Below, piece by piece: positions 18,493 through 28,114 of a DNA stretch of 64,000 nucleotides. The notes below the pieces were generated by a model, which was given only the letters and a program-made list of their open reading frames with translations, made no database searches and was not told the origin of the DNA. Source of the stretch: JBBSJZ01 sp041751935 (GTDB taxonomy: Bacteria > Planctomycetota > Planctomycetia > Pirellulales > Pirellulaceae). Position 1 is the stretch's first letter. Each line of letters starts with the position of its first letter. The stretch is taken from NCBI GenBank assembly GCA_041751935.1, contig JBGSIA010000101.1:19351-83350 (forward strand), read 5' to 3'. A program made the translations under genes and the position numbers.

Positions 18493-19026
18493 TTACGGTT
18501 TGTTTTCGACTTTCTTTTTCGCCTGAATCCAAGCTTGATTGCGTGTTAATTTGATGGGTATGATCGAGTCTCTTGCATCATGCTGACCGCTTGTCGGGAC
18601 AAACTCCGCACCGTCTCGTTTCAAGAACATCATGTAGTAATGCCCGGGACCCGTCAAATAGGATGTCTCCTGTTCGGTCTCTGCAACACCATTAAATCGA
18701 AAGAATCGAGCAGCCTTACCTCCCGTACCCAAACCATGATCATGCTTGACGCCAAAATGTCGTACGATCAGATCGGATTCGGTGGCGGTCCCACGCATGT
18801 AGACCATTGGTTGAATGCGGGTAAGGAACATATCGCAGGTTTCCGGGCTGTACCCAGAATCGTTCTTGACGATGCTAGAAAAGTGGACAGTACAGATAAC
18901 GATAACATCCGATTCTTCCTGTAACCGTTCAATTGTATACGGGCCCAAAGCATACACAGATGTGCAAACCTGCGTGGCAAGGAGCAGTGTCAACATCATT
19001 GGTCGTAGAGCCATTTTTTGGGTCAT
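18493..19026 (-). CDS. Small secreted protein of unknown function
   Basis: A 177-residue protein with a signal peptide (MALRPMMLTLLLATQVCTSVYA). The mature part begins with YTIERLQEESDVIVICTV and looks like one compact alpha/beta domain with no catalytic motif that I recognise. Such secreted proteins that monitor a cost or transport state (ESDVIV... opening) occur widely in planctomycetes without known role. The ATG at 19026 is preferred over a TTG four codons upstream. It is convergent with the Bat operon and divergent from the sialidase-like gene. Confidence 0.6.
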   Translation of the reverse strand: MTQKMALRPMMLTLLLATQVCTSVYALGPYTIERLQEESDVIVICTVHFSSIVKNDSGYSPETCDMFLTRIQPMVYMRGTATESDLIVRHFGVKHDHGLGTGGKAARFFRFNGVAETEQETSYLTGPGHYYMMFLKRDGAEFVPTSGQHDARDSIIPIKLTRNQAWIQAKKKVENKP

Positions 19027-19206
19027 TGTTTTATCCAAGGGTATGTTTGCCGATAAGCAATCTCGTCGGATGACGCCGTTTGGGCCGAAGTCTGTCGGGT
19101 AAGTACAGGAGGAGGCATTTTCAATCTATACTCGTTGCCTCAACAACGAACAACATGTCCATGTTTAATTGTTGATCGTGCCCCCCATTCGAAAGTGTAA
19201 AACCCA

Positions 19207-20370
19207 ATGAAGCTGATTTTTTACTTTCTAGCGGCTGCGTTCGCTGTTTTGTGTAACCAAACATCTGCCGAGGAACTGGCTACGATTCTAGAGACGAAAG
19301 TCATTAGTCATCAGCCGGAGTACTATCATGGTTGGTCGACTGTCGTGCGTCGGTCCAGCGGCGAGTTGTGGGTGTCGTGGTCGGGTGGTCGTGAGGGCCA
19401 TATTTGTCCCTTCGGTCAAGTACAGGCAATGACCTCACGCGATGACGGTAATACATGGACATGGCCCCAGGTGTTGTTGGATAGTGCTACCGACGATCGC
19501 GACTCCGGCGTGCTTGAAACGGCGAATGGCACCCTGTTGGTAACCACCTTCACTTCCTTGGCGTATGAGCCCTTGTTAGAGAGAGCAAGAGCCAGTGCTG
19601 ACGTCACCTCTGAAAGCAAGCCGTCTGGAGGTATGACGCCAGAGAAATACGCACGGTGGGATGCGGCGCACGCTCGTCTTGGTGATGAAGAGCGCAAGGC
19701 AGAACTTGGCCAGTGGCTAATTCGCTCTACGGATGGCGGAAGGTCCTGGTCCAGCCGCATTCCAACAATTGTCAACAGTCCGCATGGGCCGATTCAACTG
19801 CGCGATGGTCGCCTGCTCTATGCGGGTAAGCAGCTATGGAACGAAGACAAAAAAATTGGCGTCTGTGAATCAACGGATGATGGACAGAGTTGGCAATGGC
19901 TGGCCGAAATTCCGGCCCGTCCAGACGATGACGCGTCAGATTATCATGAACTTCACGCTGTCGAAGCCGCTGATGGCACTCTCATTGCACAAATTCGCAA
20001 CCACAACACAGCCGACAAGGGATGGACACTACAGACGGAGTCCGCCGATGGTGGAAGAACGTGGAGCGTGCCTCACGCGGTCTGTTTCGGCCTGCCGTCT
20101 CATTTGCTTCGTCTTCGCGATGATCGTCTCGTCATGAGCTATGGCCATCGGCGCCCTCCGTTTGGGAACCAGGCTCGCATCAGCAGTGATAACGGAAAGA
20201 CTTGGGGAGAACCCATCATCCTTTCGGGTGATGGCATCGGTGGCGATCTGGGTTATCCCAGCACCGTTGAACTTAATGACGGGACTCTGCTTACAGTTTG
20301 GTACGAAACCATGAAAGAGCCCAAGCTTGCCGTACTCCGCCAAGCGAAGTGGCGGCTGAATTCTCGCTAG
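19207..20370 (+). CDS. Exported sialidase-family (BNR/Asp-box) protein
   Basis: A 387-residue protein with a signal peptide (FYFLAAAFAVLCNQTSA). Five Asp-box motifs of the form S-x-D-x-G-x-T/S-W are present: SRDDGNTW, STDGGRSW, STDDGQSW, SADGGRTW and SSDNGKTW. These mark a six-bladed sialidase-like propeller. The family includes exo-sialidases and many planctomycete sulfated-glycan enzymes, so the sugar cannot be specified. An insertion rich in charged residues lies at about 125-165 between the first and second Asp boxes. It stands alone with its own upstream gap of 180 bases. Confidence 0.82.
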   Translation: MKLIFYFLAAAFAVLCNQTSAEELATILETKVISHQPEYYHGWSTVVRRSSGELWVSWSGGREGHICPFGQVQAMTSRDDGNTWTWPQVLLDSATDDRDSGVLETANGTLLVTTFTSLAYEPLLERARASADVTSESKPSGGMTPEKYARWDAAHARLGDEERKAELGQWLIRSTDGGRSWSSRIPTIVNSPHGPIQLRDGRLLYAGKQLWNEDKKIGVCESTDDGQSWQWLAEIPARPDDDASDYHELHAVEAADGTLIAQIRNHNTADKGWTLQTESADGGRTWSVPHAVCFGLPSHLLRLRDDRLVMSYGHRRPPFGNQARISSDNGKTWGEPIILSGDGIGGDLGYPSTVELNDGTLLTVWYETMKEPKLAVLRQAKWRLNSR

Positions 20371-20539
20371 GCTGACGATAGGCAAATGTCATGGACGACA
20401 ACTGCCAATGCCGACTTTGCCGACTAGGCAAAATGGGCTGGCGATCTATCGAGGCTGATGAGTGCCGGGTAGACTGATTCGTTTGTTTCGGGTCGACGTT
20501 CACTTGATTTGCTGGCAATGAAATTCACGAGGTTTGTTT
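20371..20539. other. Intergenic leader of the TPR-ExbBD operon
   Basis: About 170 bases between the sialidase-like gene and the TPR gene. It contains a short direct repeat (GCCGACTTTGCCGACT, about 20411-20427) and the ribosome-site candidate ACGAGG at 20527-20532. No clear promoter hexamers are seen, but this is where the operon promoter should lie. Confidence 0.4.
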
Positions 20540-23500
20540 GTGACTGGTAAGCCCATCGCTCAGCTCAATTGCCGTGGGACTTGTCTCGTTCCGGCGGTGA
20601 TGTTGTTTTTGTGTTTGATCACAACGCAGAGGGTGATTGCTGCGGAGTCGACCGAGGAGTCGATGGCCGCGTATGCTGATGCGGCAAATTTCCAAACCAA
20701 TGGAGCGTTACCGTTAGCCATTGATGCTTGGAAAGCTTTTTTGAAGGACTATGCCGATGATCCGATGGCTTCCAAGGCAGCACATTATTTAGGTGTTTGT
20801 TTGATGCAGCGAGAGCAGCCTGATTATGCTGCTGCGGCTGATGCGTTTGGCTTGGCGCTCAAGGACAAAGAATACGAGTTGCGGGAAGAGAGCTTAGCGA
20901 ACCAAGGTTGGTGTTTGTATGCGGCCGCGGGCGAAGGGCAAGAGCGAGACAAGGAAAAGCTTAAAGCATCAATGGAGGCCTTCGCCCAGCTTCGCAAAGA
21001 GAGCCCCGAGAGCAAGTATTTGGATCGTGCGTTGTTCTACAGCGGCGAGGCGGCTTACGGGATGTCCCAGCCGAAGCAGGCGATCGGTTTCTACGACGAG
21101 TTGTTGAACTTGCCTAGTGCTAAGGACTCGCCGCTTCGATGCGACGCGTTTTATGCTCGTGGCGTCGCACTGGAAGAAATTGACGAGTTCGAAAAAGCGA
21201 TTGCATCGTATCGCCAGTTGCTCGATCAATGTGCCAAGGGTGATTTAGTCACCGACGTGCATTTGCGTTTGGGTGATTTGCTGATCATGCGTAAGCAGTT
21301 CGATGACGCAGTAAAGTCATTTGCTGCGGCGATCGAATCTACCGAGAGTGCCGAAGATTCGGCATATGCTTTGTTCCGTCAGGGTTTCGCTCTGGTGCAA
21401 GCTGAGAAAGCAGCCGAGGCTGCGGTAGCGTACGATCGATTGGCCAAGGAGTATCCTGATTCGAAGTATGCAGCAAGTGCGACGTTGGCATCGGCTCAAA
21501 GCGCGTATCGAGGCGGCAAGATGGAGATGGCCGAGAAGCGGTTCGCGGAAGTACTCAATCAAAGCAACCCCGCAGCAGCTACCGAGGCGGCACACTGGTT
21601 AGCGCGAATCTCATTGAGCAGGAACGATCCGGCGGCAGCCTCGAAAATCGCGAAGCAGCAACTTGAGGGGAAACTTGACGGCGAGTTTGTCGTCGCGTTG
21701 AAACTGGATTATGCCGAAGCGTTGTCATTGGATCCAAAGACGTTGCCGGCGTCCGTTGCCGCTTACGAGCAGGCCTACAAGGATCATCCGAAAGATCCCT
21801 TGGCACCAAGAGCGTTATACAATGCTGCTTTTTCGGCAATGCAAACGGGAAAGTTCGAGCAAGCGACTAAGTTGACTGACGAGTTTGAGAAGAACTTTTC
21901 TGGTCACGCATTAGCTCAAGATGTGATGTTTGTCGCGGCGGAAAGCCAACTGCTCAGCGGGCAGGGTGATAAGGCCGCTGGGTTATACGCTAGGCTGTTA
22001 GCTAAAGAACCCAAGGACAATGCCCAACGCCCGTTGTGGATTTTACGCAGTGCTACGAATTTGATTGCCATTCAACAGGCTGAAGAGGCTCTGACGCTGC
22101 TCAAGCAAGAAACGGCGAAGTGGACCGATAAAAGGAATCTGGCAGAAGCGAAGTTCCACGCCGCGCAAGCAAATCTCGCGTTGGGAAAACCTGAACTTGC
22201 GGCAAAGGAGTTTGATGCTTGTTACGAAATGGATCCTAAATGGCCGCGTGCTGATGAAGCTAGACTTTTGGCGGCTCAAGCAAAAGTAGCCAGTGGCAAC
22301 CGCGACGATGCTGTCGTCCAATGGAAGAAAATCATCAGCGATGATCCCAAAGGGCGGATGGCGGCACAAGCTCGCTATAAACTTGCACAACTTGCGAGCA
22401 CGGAAGGCACCTTTGATCGCTCGATCGAATTGTATGACGAAGTGTTGGCTGCGTCAGCGGACCCTGGTCTTTATCCTTATGCTCAATATGGTAAAGCGTG
22501 GTCGTTGTTGCAAATCGAAAAACGCACCGAAGCGATCGCCATACTTGATGAATTACTGCGAGAGTTTGCTTCGCATCCGGTTGCTGCCGAGGCGTTGTTG
22601 GCGCGCGGAGTGAGCTTGCGGCGAGAAGGCAAGCAAGACCGGGCTCTCGAAGATTTAGAAGCCTTTTTGAAGTACAAGCCACAGGGACTGAACCTCGGGC
22701 ATGCTCTGTATGAATTAGCGCTCGTTGAACAGAAACGAGGTCAGCCAGCGAAGGCCGCTAAGCACTTGGAGCAAATTGTCACCGCAGTTCCCTCGTACCC
22801 AGCCATGGCCAAAGTGTTGTACGAGTGGGCTTGGTTGCTTAACGAAACAGGGGCCGAAGAAGCTGCAGTGGAGAAGTTTAAGAAACTGCTAGAGAAATAC
22901 CCCAACGATGAGCTGAGCAGCGAAGCCGCGTTCTTCGTCGGTCAACGCGACTATGCCAAGGAAGATTGGAAGTCCGCTGCGAATTATTTTATCGCGGCAG
23001 CGAAATCGTCTCGGGACCCGGCACTTACGGAGAAATCCTATTACCGACTTGGCTGGTCATACTTCAAGTTAGGTGATTTCGCCAAAGCGGCTGAGGCGTT
23101 TCAGGCTCAAGCAACGAAGCTGTCGGGCGGTGCTTTGGTAGTCGACGCGTTGATGATGGTCGGCGAATCCCGATTCAAGATGTCCAAATTCGAGGATGCG
23201 CTGGTCGCCTATGAAGCTGCTAGGGAACGCATTCGCGAAAAAGATGAATCTGCTAAAACGCTACGTGATCCAGCTGAACGTCAAGTGCGAGAATTGGTCT
23301 TGCTGCACGGTGGGCAAAGTGCCGCACAATTAAAACGTTGGGATGAATCGCTCAAGTGGTACGACGAATTGCGTCAACGATTCCCGGCGACTGGATACTT
23401 GCCTCAGGTTTTTTATGAGACAGGGTTTACGCATCAACAGCTCGGCGACAACGAAAAAGCGATGAAGTTTTTCACGCAAGTGGCGGACAACTATCGCAAC

Positions 23501-23824
23501 GAGATCGCGGCTCGAGCCAGGTTCATGATGGGCGAATTACATTTTGCCGAGCGGCGATTGGATCAAGCGATTACCGACTTCCAACGCGTCATGTATGGTT
23601 TCGGAGCCGATAAAGCACCGGCGGAATTTAAGAACTGGCAAGCAAAGAGTGGCTTCGAGGCTGGGCGGTGCTCCGAGTTACTGATTCAACAGGCCCAGTC
23701 GTCCAGCGGTCGCGAAAAAGCGAAACAGTTCGCCACGACGTTCTTTCAATACGTTATCGATAAGCACCCCGGTCATGAGTTGGCTGGGAAGTCGCGAGAA
23801 CGACTCGAAAATTTGCGAAAATAG
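20540..23824 (+). CDS. Large exported TPR-repeat protein
   Basis: A protein of 1094 residues. The GTG at 20540, seven bases after ACGAGG, is the likely start; a TTG at 20534 in the same frame is the alternative. An N-terminal hydrophobic segment (VPAVMLFLCLITTQRVIA) is a signal peptide, then almost the whole length is about 25 tetratricopeptide repeats, recognisable by repeated A-x-Y/F-x-L-G and Y-P-D-S-x-Y/A turns (for example AKEYPDSKYAASA, LKDYADDPMASKAAHYLG). Several modules look like BamD/YbgF-type TPRs. It ends three bases before the ExbB gene. By analogy with CpoB in Tol-Pal it may be the periplasmic partner of the ExbBD motor; this is inference. Confidence 0.85.
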   Translation: MTGKPIAQLNCRGTCLVPAVMLFLCLITTQRVIAAESTEESMAAYADAANFQTNGALPLAIDAWKAFLKDYADDPMASKAAHYLGVCLMQREQPDYAAAADAFGLALKDKEYELREESLANQGWCLYAAAGEGQERDKEKLKASMEAFAQLRKESPESKYLDRALFYSGEAAYGMSQPKQAIGFYDELLNLPSAKDSPLRCDAFYARGVALEEIDEFEKAIASYRQLLDQCAKGDLVTDVHLRLGDLLIMRKQFDDAVKSFAAAIESTESAEDSAYALFRQGFALVQAEKAAEAAVAYDRLAKEYPDSKYAASATLASAQSAYRGGKMEMAEKRFAEVLNQSNPAAATEAAHWLARISLSRNDPAAASKIAKQQLEGKLDGEFVVALKLDYAEALSLDPKTLPASVAAYEQAYKDHPKDPLAPRALYNAAFSAMQTGKFEQATKLTDEFEKNFSGHALAQDVMFVAAESQLLSGQGDKAAGLYARLLAKEPKDNAQRPLWILRSATNLIAIQQAEEALTLLKQETAKWTDKRNLAEAKFHAAQANLALGKPELAAKEFDACYEMDPKWPRADEARLLAAQAKVASGNRDDAVVQWKKIISDDPKGRMAAQARYKLAQLASTEGTFDRSIELYDEVLAASADPGLYPYAQYGKAWSLLQIEKRTEAIAILDELLREFASHPVAAEALLARGVSLRREGKQDRALEDLEAFLKYKPQGLNLGHALYELALVEQKRGQPAKAAKHLEQIVTAVPSYPAMAKVLYEWAWLLNETGAEEAAVEKFKKLLEKYPNDELSSEAAFFVGQRDYAKEDWKSAANYFIAAAKSSRDPALTEKSYYRLGWSYFKLGDFAKAAEAFQAQATKLSGGALVVDALMMVGESRFKMSKFEDALVAYEAARERIREKDESAKTLRDPAERQVRELVLLHGGQSAAQLKRWDESLKWYDELRQRFPATGYLPQVFYETGFTHQQLGDNEKAMKFFTQVADNYRNEIAARARFMMGELHFAERRLDQAITDFQRVMYGFGADKAPAEFKNWQAKSGFEAGRCSELLIQQAQSSSGREKAKQFATTFFQYVIDKHPGHELAGKSRERLENLRK

Positions 23825-23826
23825 TA

Positions 23827-24798
23827 ATGGCATATCATTTGAATGATCAGACGGCTCTTGGTTGGGCCACTCGCGGTAGCCTTCTGGGCGGCTTTCTTTG
23901 GCTGACCTGTTTGGTTGTATTGCCAGCAATGGGCCAAGATGAGCCAGAGATGTCGATCGACGCTTCCGAAATTCAGGCGGTAATGAATGAACCACTGCCG
24001 GAAATGGAACCGCCTCCGGTGACTGAACCGACAGGAATCGACTTACTGTCACTGATCGCGCGAGGCGGAAGCTTCATGATCCCGATTGGGCTGATGAGCC
24101 TGCTCGTGGTGACGTTGGCGGTCGAGCGGTTGTTAACCCTACGCCGCAATAAGGTGTTGCCCCAGCGTCTTGTCGATGAACTAGAAGAGATGGCGGATGA
24201 GCCGGAGCATTTCAATCCAGTCACTGCGTATCAAGCTTGCGGCGATTATCCCTCGCCAGCATCACGCGTTATCTCAGCGATGTTGCTACGTACTGGCCAG
24301 TCGCTCGGAGATATCGAACGCACGGCAACCGAATCGGCACAACGTGAAGCCGACGACTACGCCGGACCAATCCGATGGTTGAATCTTGCGGCTGCGGCGA
24401 CGCCGTTGATGGGCTTACTGGGTACGGTGTGGGGCATGATCGTCGCATTTCATGAGTCAACAACACTGACACCCGATCGCAGTCGTAGTGAACAACTTTC
24501 CGAAGGGATCTATACCGCCCTCGTGACGACACTAGCGGGATTGGTTGTGGCGATTCCCGCGGCGATCTTGGCCCAGTATCTGGAAAATCGGTTGTCGAGA
24601 TTATTTCACCAGATCGAAGAACTTGCTTTTGATATCGCGCCGGGTCTAGCTCGCTTCACGGGGCGCCAGCGATTGGATCCATCAGGAAAAATGAAACCAA
24701 TTGATCGAATGCCGATGGTGAACACTGCGGCGCCTCCCTTGCCGCCACCGGTAATCAGTGAAGGCGATGAAGTCACCGGCGCAGCCGCGAGGAGCTAG
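23827..24798 (+). CDS. MotA/TolQ/ExbB proton-channel family protein
   Basis: A 323-residue protein with an N-terminal signal-like helix and an acidic, proline-rich periplasmic spacer (EPLPEMEPPPVTEP), then the ExbB core: a helix at about 80-97 (IPIGLMSLLVVTLAVERLL) and the conserved paired helices LNLAAAATPLMGLLGTVWGM and YTALVTTLAGLVVAIPAAIL. With ExbD it forms a proton-driven stator that powers envelope proteins. The added N-terminal signal and spacer are typical of planctomycete ExbB. It lies two bases from ExbD. Confidence 0.92.
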   Translation: MAYHLNDQTALGWATRGSLLGGFLWLTCLVVLPAMGQDEPEMSIDASEIQAVMNEPLPEMEPPPVTEPTGIDLLSLIARGGSFMIPIGLMSLLVVTLAVERLLTLRRNKVLPQRLVDELEEMADEPEHFNPVTAYQACGDYPSPASRVISAMLLRTGQSLGDIERTATESAQREADDYAGPIRWLNLAAAATPLMGLLGTVWGMIVAFHESTTLTPDRSRSEQLSEGIYTALVTTLAGLVVAIPAAILAQYLENRLSRLFHQIEELAFDIAPGLARFTGRQRLDPSGKMKPIDRMPMVNTAAPPLPPPVISEGDEVTGAAARS

Positions 24799-24800
24799 CG

Positions 24801-25223
24801 ATGGCGATCCAGATCAAACGCTCAACAGTCGCTGGCACTCTTTCCTTGACGCCGCTGATCGACGTGGTGTTCTTGCTGTTGATCTTTTTTCTCGTCACAA
24901 GTGAATTCGAGGAAGAAGAGCGAAGGTTAGACATCGTTCTGCCGACGGCGACCAGCGCTGCTCCGATGACCAGTAAGCCTCGCGAAGTCGTGATTGATAT
25001 CGATTCCCAAGGACAGATTTACTTGTCCGGACAAGTCACCAACTTGGATGAACTGGAACAGCTTCTGATCGCTGCGGTCGCGAAGAATCCGACCAACCAG
25101 TCAGCCGTCATCCGTGCCGACCATGAGACGCCGTTCCAACCGGTAGTAAGCGTTATGGACGTCTGTAATCGCTCAGGCGTAACGGATTACTCGGTGACAA
25201 CGAAGGAAGGGCCGCAAAGTTGA
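24801..25223 (+). CDS. ExbD/TolR biopolymer transport protein
   Basis: A 140-residue protein with one N-terminal helix carrying the essential aspartate in LTPLIDVVFLLLIFFLVTS, followed by a periplasmic TolR/ExbD domain (VVIDIDSQGQIYLSGQ, VIRADHETPFQPVVSVMDVC). Length and layout are standard. Its stop overlaps the TTG start of the following large gene (TTGA), so the two are translationally coupled. Confidence 0.93.
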   Translation: MAIQIKRSTVAGTLSLTPLIDVVFLLLIFFLVTSEFEEEERRLDIVLPTATSAAPMTSKPREVVIDIDSQGQIYLSGQVTNLDELEQLLIAAVAKNPTNQSAVIRADHETPFQPVVSVMDVCNRSGVTDYSVTTKEGPQS

Positions 25224-28051
25224 GCTCACGCCGTCCCGGAGCGAACCGAGTTGGCCCTGGTCGTCGTGCTAGCGGCCGGCAGCAAGGCAGTCGGCTGGCG
25301 GTGAATCGAACGCCCGCCGGACACACTTCGAGCGGCCCGTTGGCACTGCGAATGGCTTCGCGCCGCGCCGCGGAAGAGTCGGAGATGATGTGGCCGATGG
25401 ATTTGTCACTGACCGCGCTGGCCGGCCTGGTGCTGTATATCGTCGTGACTCAATTGCGATTCGATGATCCACGATGGTTATTCAACGCCTGGACTTATGC
25501 CGTCGCCGTGCCGGTTGTCGCGTTGATCATGGACTTTGTGCTGCGAGGCATCGCGTCGCGTTATGTTCAAAAGTCGATTCAATTGGGGATGTTGTTCAGT
25601 TTATTCGTCCACCTATTGCTTCTAATTCTTGCTGTCCACGTGGTGATTTTCAGCCAATACTTTCCTGAAGCGTTCACAGGTGTAACGCCAGAGCGTTCGC
25701 CAATTCGCAAAACTGTTCCCGAATACTTGTTTCAAACTCCGCAGCAAACGGTCCGTGTTCCGGACTGGTCCGAACCGGTTAGCGCTGAGACAGCATCGCC
25801 GGTGATCCCGCGAGAAGAGCGGCGAATCCCACCCGTGGAGCGCAGTGAACCGCGGTTGGAAATGCCGCGTCCGCAAGAGATCCAGCCAAAACTACTCGAA
25901 GAGTTTCTAGTTCCGCGTAAGGAACCTGAAGTCTCTAAACCACGGCCGGCAGATTCTCCAGCGAAATTAGCTCGTCGTAGCGTCGCGTCATCCGAACCTG
26001 TCGAGGCGATTGTTACTGAACCGGTTGCACCGTCATTCCAAGCGGAATCCAATCCGTCATCGGACCTGGCAAGTGTTGAACGCAGCGAGACCGTGACTCG
26101 TCGACAAGACGTTGCTCCGGCGCTGCCGAGCCCGACATCGCTTGAGGCCATCAATTCGGCAAGCATCACCCGTGCCGCTCCAAGCCGAGCGGTTAGTGAG
26201 TCGCTGCCGGAAATTGGCGAGGTCGCTTCTAACACTGAACGCCGCGCTCGAACGACACGCTCGGTACCAGTTGCAGCCGGTGCAGCCCCGTCGCCGCCAA
26301 CCGTGGCGGTAGCGCGGGCGGAAATGTCTGAGCGATTGTTGTCACCCGTGGACGTGCCGAACCAGCGACAGCAAGCTACCGCAGGTGCACAACTTACGAT
26401 GGGAGAAACCACCGGCGCAGCAAGTCCAGCAACAACCCAGTCGCCCAGTCCCACGGGTGCCGAGGCGCGTAACGACGAACTGGGTGAAGCCGGTTTGCCC
26501 AGCATTCATGCTGGCGATGCGACCCGCGCTCCGACTAAAATTGCGTCCGCGATGGAAATGGGTGGCCGCGCCGCAGGCGATACGCCAAGCCTTGCTGATA
26601 TCGCTGGCGCAGCACCTGGCACGAGCCCAGAAGCCACTCCAGCGGGAAGTCTTGTCGAAGGCCGATTGGCGGAATTGGATTCTTCTCTGCGACGACCACA
26701 GGCAAGCGGCGCAAGTACCGCGCCGGCGATGGACCAGGGTGTGGTGGGTGAAAGTCCATTGTTGGATTTAATGCTCAAAGAAGCCACAGCGGGACTTGCG
26801 GATCGACCGAACCCAAACGTGGGCGTCGTGCCTTCGCCAGATCAACCGGATATTGCCGCCCTAGACATCAGCCGCGAAGAGCGACCACGTCGAGAAGTAG
26901 GTGGTCCAACGACTCCGGCGGGAAGCAAGATTGCCGCAGTGGAATCGTTTAGCCGCCGAGTGATGCGAACCAGCGGCGGTGCTGCACCCACTCCCGCTGG
27001 AATGGTAGGCCCTGCGACCGAAGAGGCCATTGAGCTGGGGCTTGCCTACCTGTCGCGAATTCAAAACAAAGATGGAAGCTGGTCGCTACAGGGCCACGGT
27101 GACGAAGTACTCTTGCAAAGCGATACCGCAGCTACTGGATTATGTTTGCTCGCCTTGCAAGGTGCTGGATACACGCATCGCCAACATCAGTATGCCGCAA
27201 CAGTGTCACGCGGCTTGCAATTCCTAATGGATCACCAACAAACCAACGGTGACTTGTACCAAAGCGAGAACGATATCAGTGACCGGAACGTCGCGTTTTA
27301 TTCACACGGGATCGCCTCGCTAGCGATGTGCGAAGCCTACGGCATGACGCAAGACAAAGAGCTGAAAGAATCGGCGCAAATGGCTGTCGATTACATTGTC
27401 CAAACTCAGCATCAACAACGCGGTGGTTGGCGATATGCGCCGCAAGTCAGCAGCGACACAAGTGTCACGGGTTGGATGATGATGGCCATCAAGAGCGGTG
27501 AACTCTCGGGATTGGATGTGCCGAAGGAAACGTACGAAGGCATCGATCGTTGGTTGGAACTGGCTAAACAGGCGCCTGGTCGAGAAGATCGCTATCGGTA
27601 CAATCCTTACGCCCCAGACACACCGTCCCAGCGTCACGGACGAATGGTGACGCCAACGATGACGGCCGTCGGAATGCTGATGCGAATGTATTCCGGTTGG
27701 CGGCGTGATCACGAAGCGATGAAATCCGCAGCCGAATACTTGCTGCAATTCCCGCCGCAACTCGGAACAGCGCGCTCACCGCAACGAGATACGTACTACT
27801 GGTATTACGCGACGCAGGTGATGTTCCACATGGGCGGAGAGTATTGGGACAACTGGAATCGGTACTTGAACCCGATGCTGCTGTCGAGCCAAATCAAACA
27901 CGGCCCAGAATCAGGCAGTTGGGACCCTGAATTGCCGGTTCCTGATCGCTGGAGTCCTCATGGTGGTCGAATTTATGTCACCACGATGAATTTGCTTAAC
28001 TTGGAAGTTTACTATCGGCACCTACCAATCTACGAAGACACCGCACAGTAG
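25220..28051 (+). CDS. TonB/TolA-like membrane protein with C-terminal alpha/alpha toroid
   Basis: A 943-residue protein starting at a TTG coupled to exbD. An Arg-rich cytoplasmic N-terminus is followed by three membrane helices (about residues 55-140; for example LTALAGLVLYIVVTQL, LFSLFVHLLLLILAVHVVIF), then some 450 residues of Pro/Ser/Ala/Arg-rich disordered linker, then a toroid domain from about 600 to the end. The toroid repeats resemble prenyltransferase/squalene-cyclase repeats (YLSRIQNKDGSW, FLMDHQQTNGDLY, QQRGGWRYAP, DTSVTGWMMMAI). The DxDD acid motif of hopene cyclases is not visible, so enzyme activity is doubtful. Position and architecture recall TonB or TolA; the function is unknown. 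Confidence 0.85.
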   Translation: MSSRRPGANRVGPGRRASGRQQGSRLAVNRTPAGHTSSGPLALRMASRRAAEESEMMWPMDLSLTALAGLVLYIVVTQLRFDDPRWLFNAWTYAVAVPVVALIMDFVLRGIASRYVQKSIQLGMLFSLFVHLLLLILAVHVVIFSQYFPEAFTGVTPERSPIRKTVPEYLFQTPQQTVRVPDWSEPVSAETASPVIPREERRIPPVERSEPRLEMPRPQEIQPKLLEEFLVPRKEPEVSKPRPADSPAKLARRSVASSEPVEAIVTEPVAPSFQAESNPSSDLASVERSETVTRRQDVAPALPSPTSLEAINSASITRAAPSRAVSESLPEIGEVASNTERRARTTRSVPVAAGAAPSPPTVAVARAEMSERLLSPVDVPNQRQQATAGAQLTMGETTGAASPATTQSPSPTGAEARNDELGEAGLPSIHAGDATRAPTKIASAMEMGGRAAGDTPSLADIAGAAPGTSPEATPAGSLVEGRLAELDSSLRRPQASGASTAPAMDQGVVGESPLLDLMLKEATAGLADRPNPNVGVVPSPDQPDIAALDISREERPRREVGGPTTPAGSKIAAVESFSRRVMRTSGGAAPTPAGMVGPATEEAIELGLAYLSRIQNKDGSWSLQGHGDEVLLQSDTAATGLCLLALQGAGYTHRQHQYAATVSRGLQFLMDHQQTNGDLYQSENDISDRNVAFYSHGIASLAMCEAYGMTQDKELKESAQMAVDYIVQTQHQQRGGWRYAPQVSSDTSVTGWMMMAIKSGELSGLDVPKETYEGIDRWLELAKQAPGREDRYRYNPYAPDTPSQRHGRMVTPTMTAVGMLMRMYSGWRRDHEAMKSAAEYLLQFPPQLGTARSPQRDTYYWYYATQVMFHMGGEYWDNWNRYLNPMLLSSQIKHGPESGSWDPELPVPDRWSPHGGRIYVTTMNLLNLEVYYRHLPIYEDTAQ

Positions 28052-28114
28052 TCCGTTGGCAAAATAGTTGCATTTGCATTGCCTACTCCAAGCACGCTCA
28101 GTTCAGGTCGAACA

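Noticed and set aside
25220..28051. Toroid protein as a squalene-hopene cyclase making hopanoids
   Set aside because: No DxDD acid motif was seen and the protein is tethered through a long linker next to ExbB/ExbD. The repeat resemblance alone does not support the enzyme.
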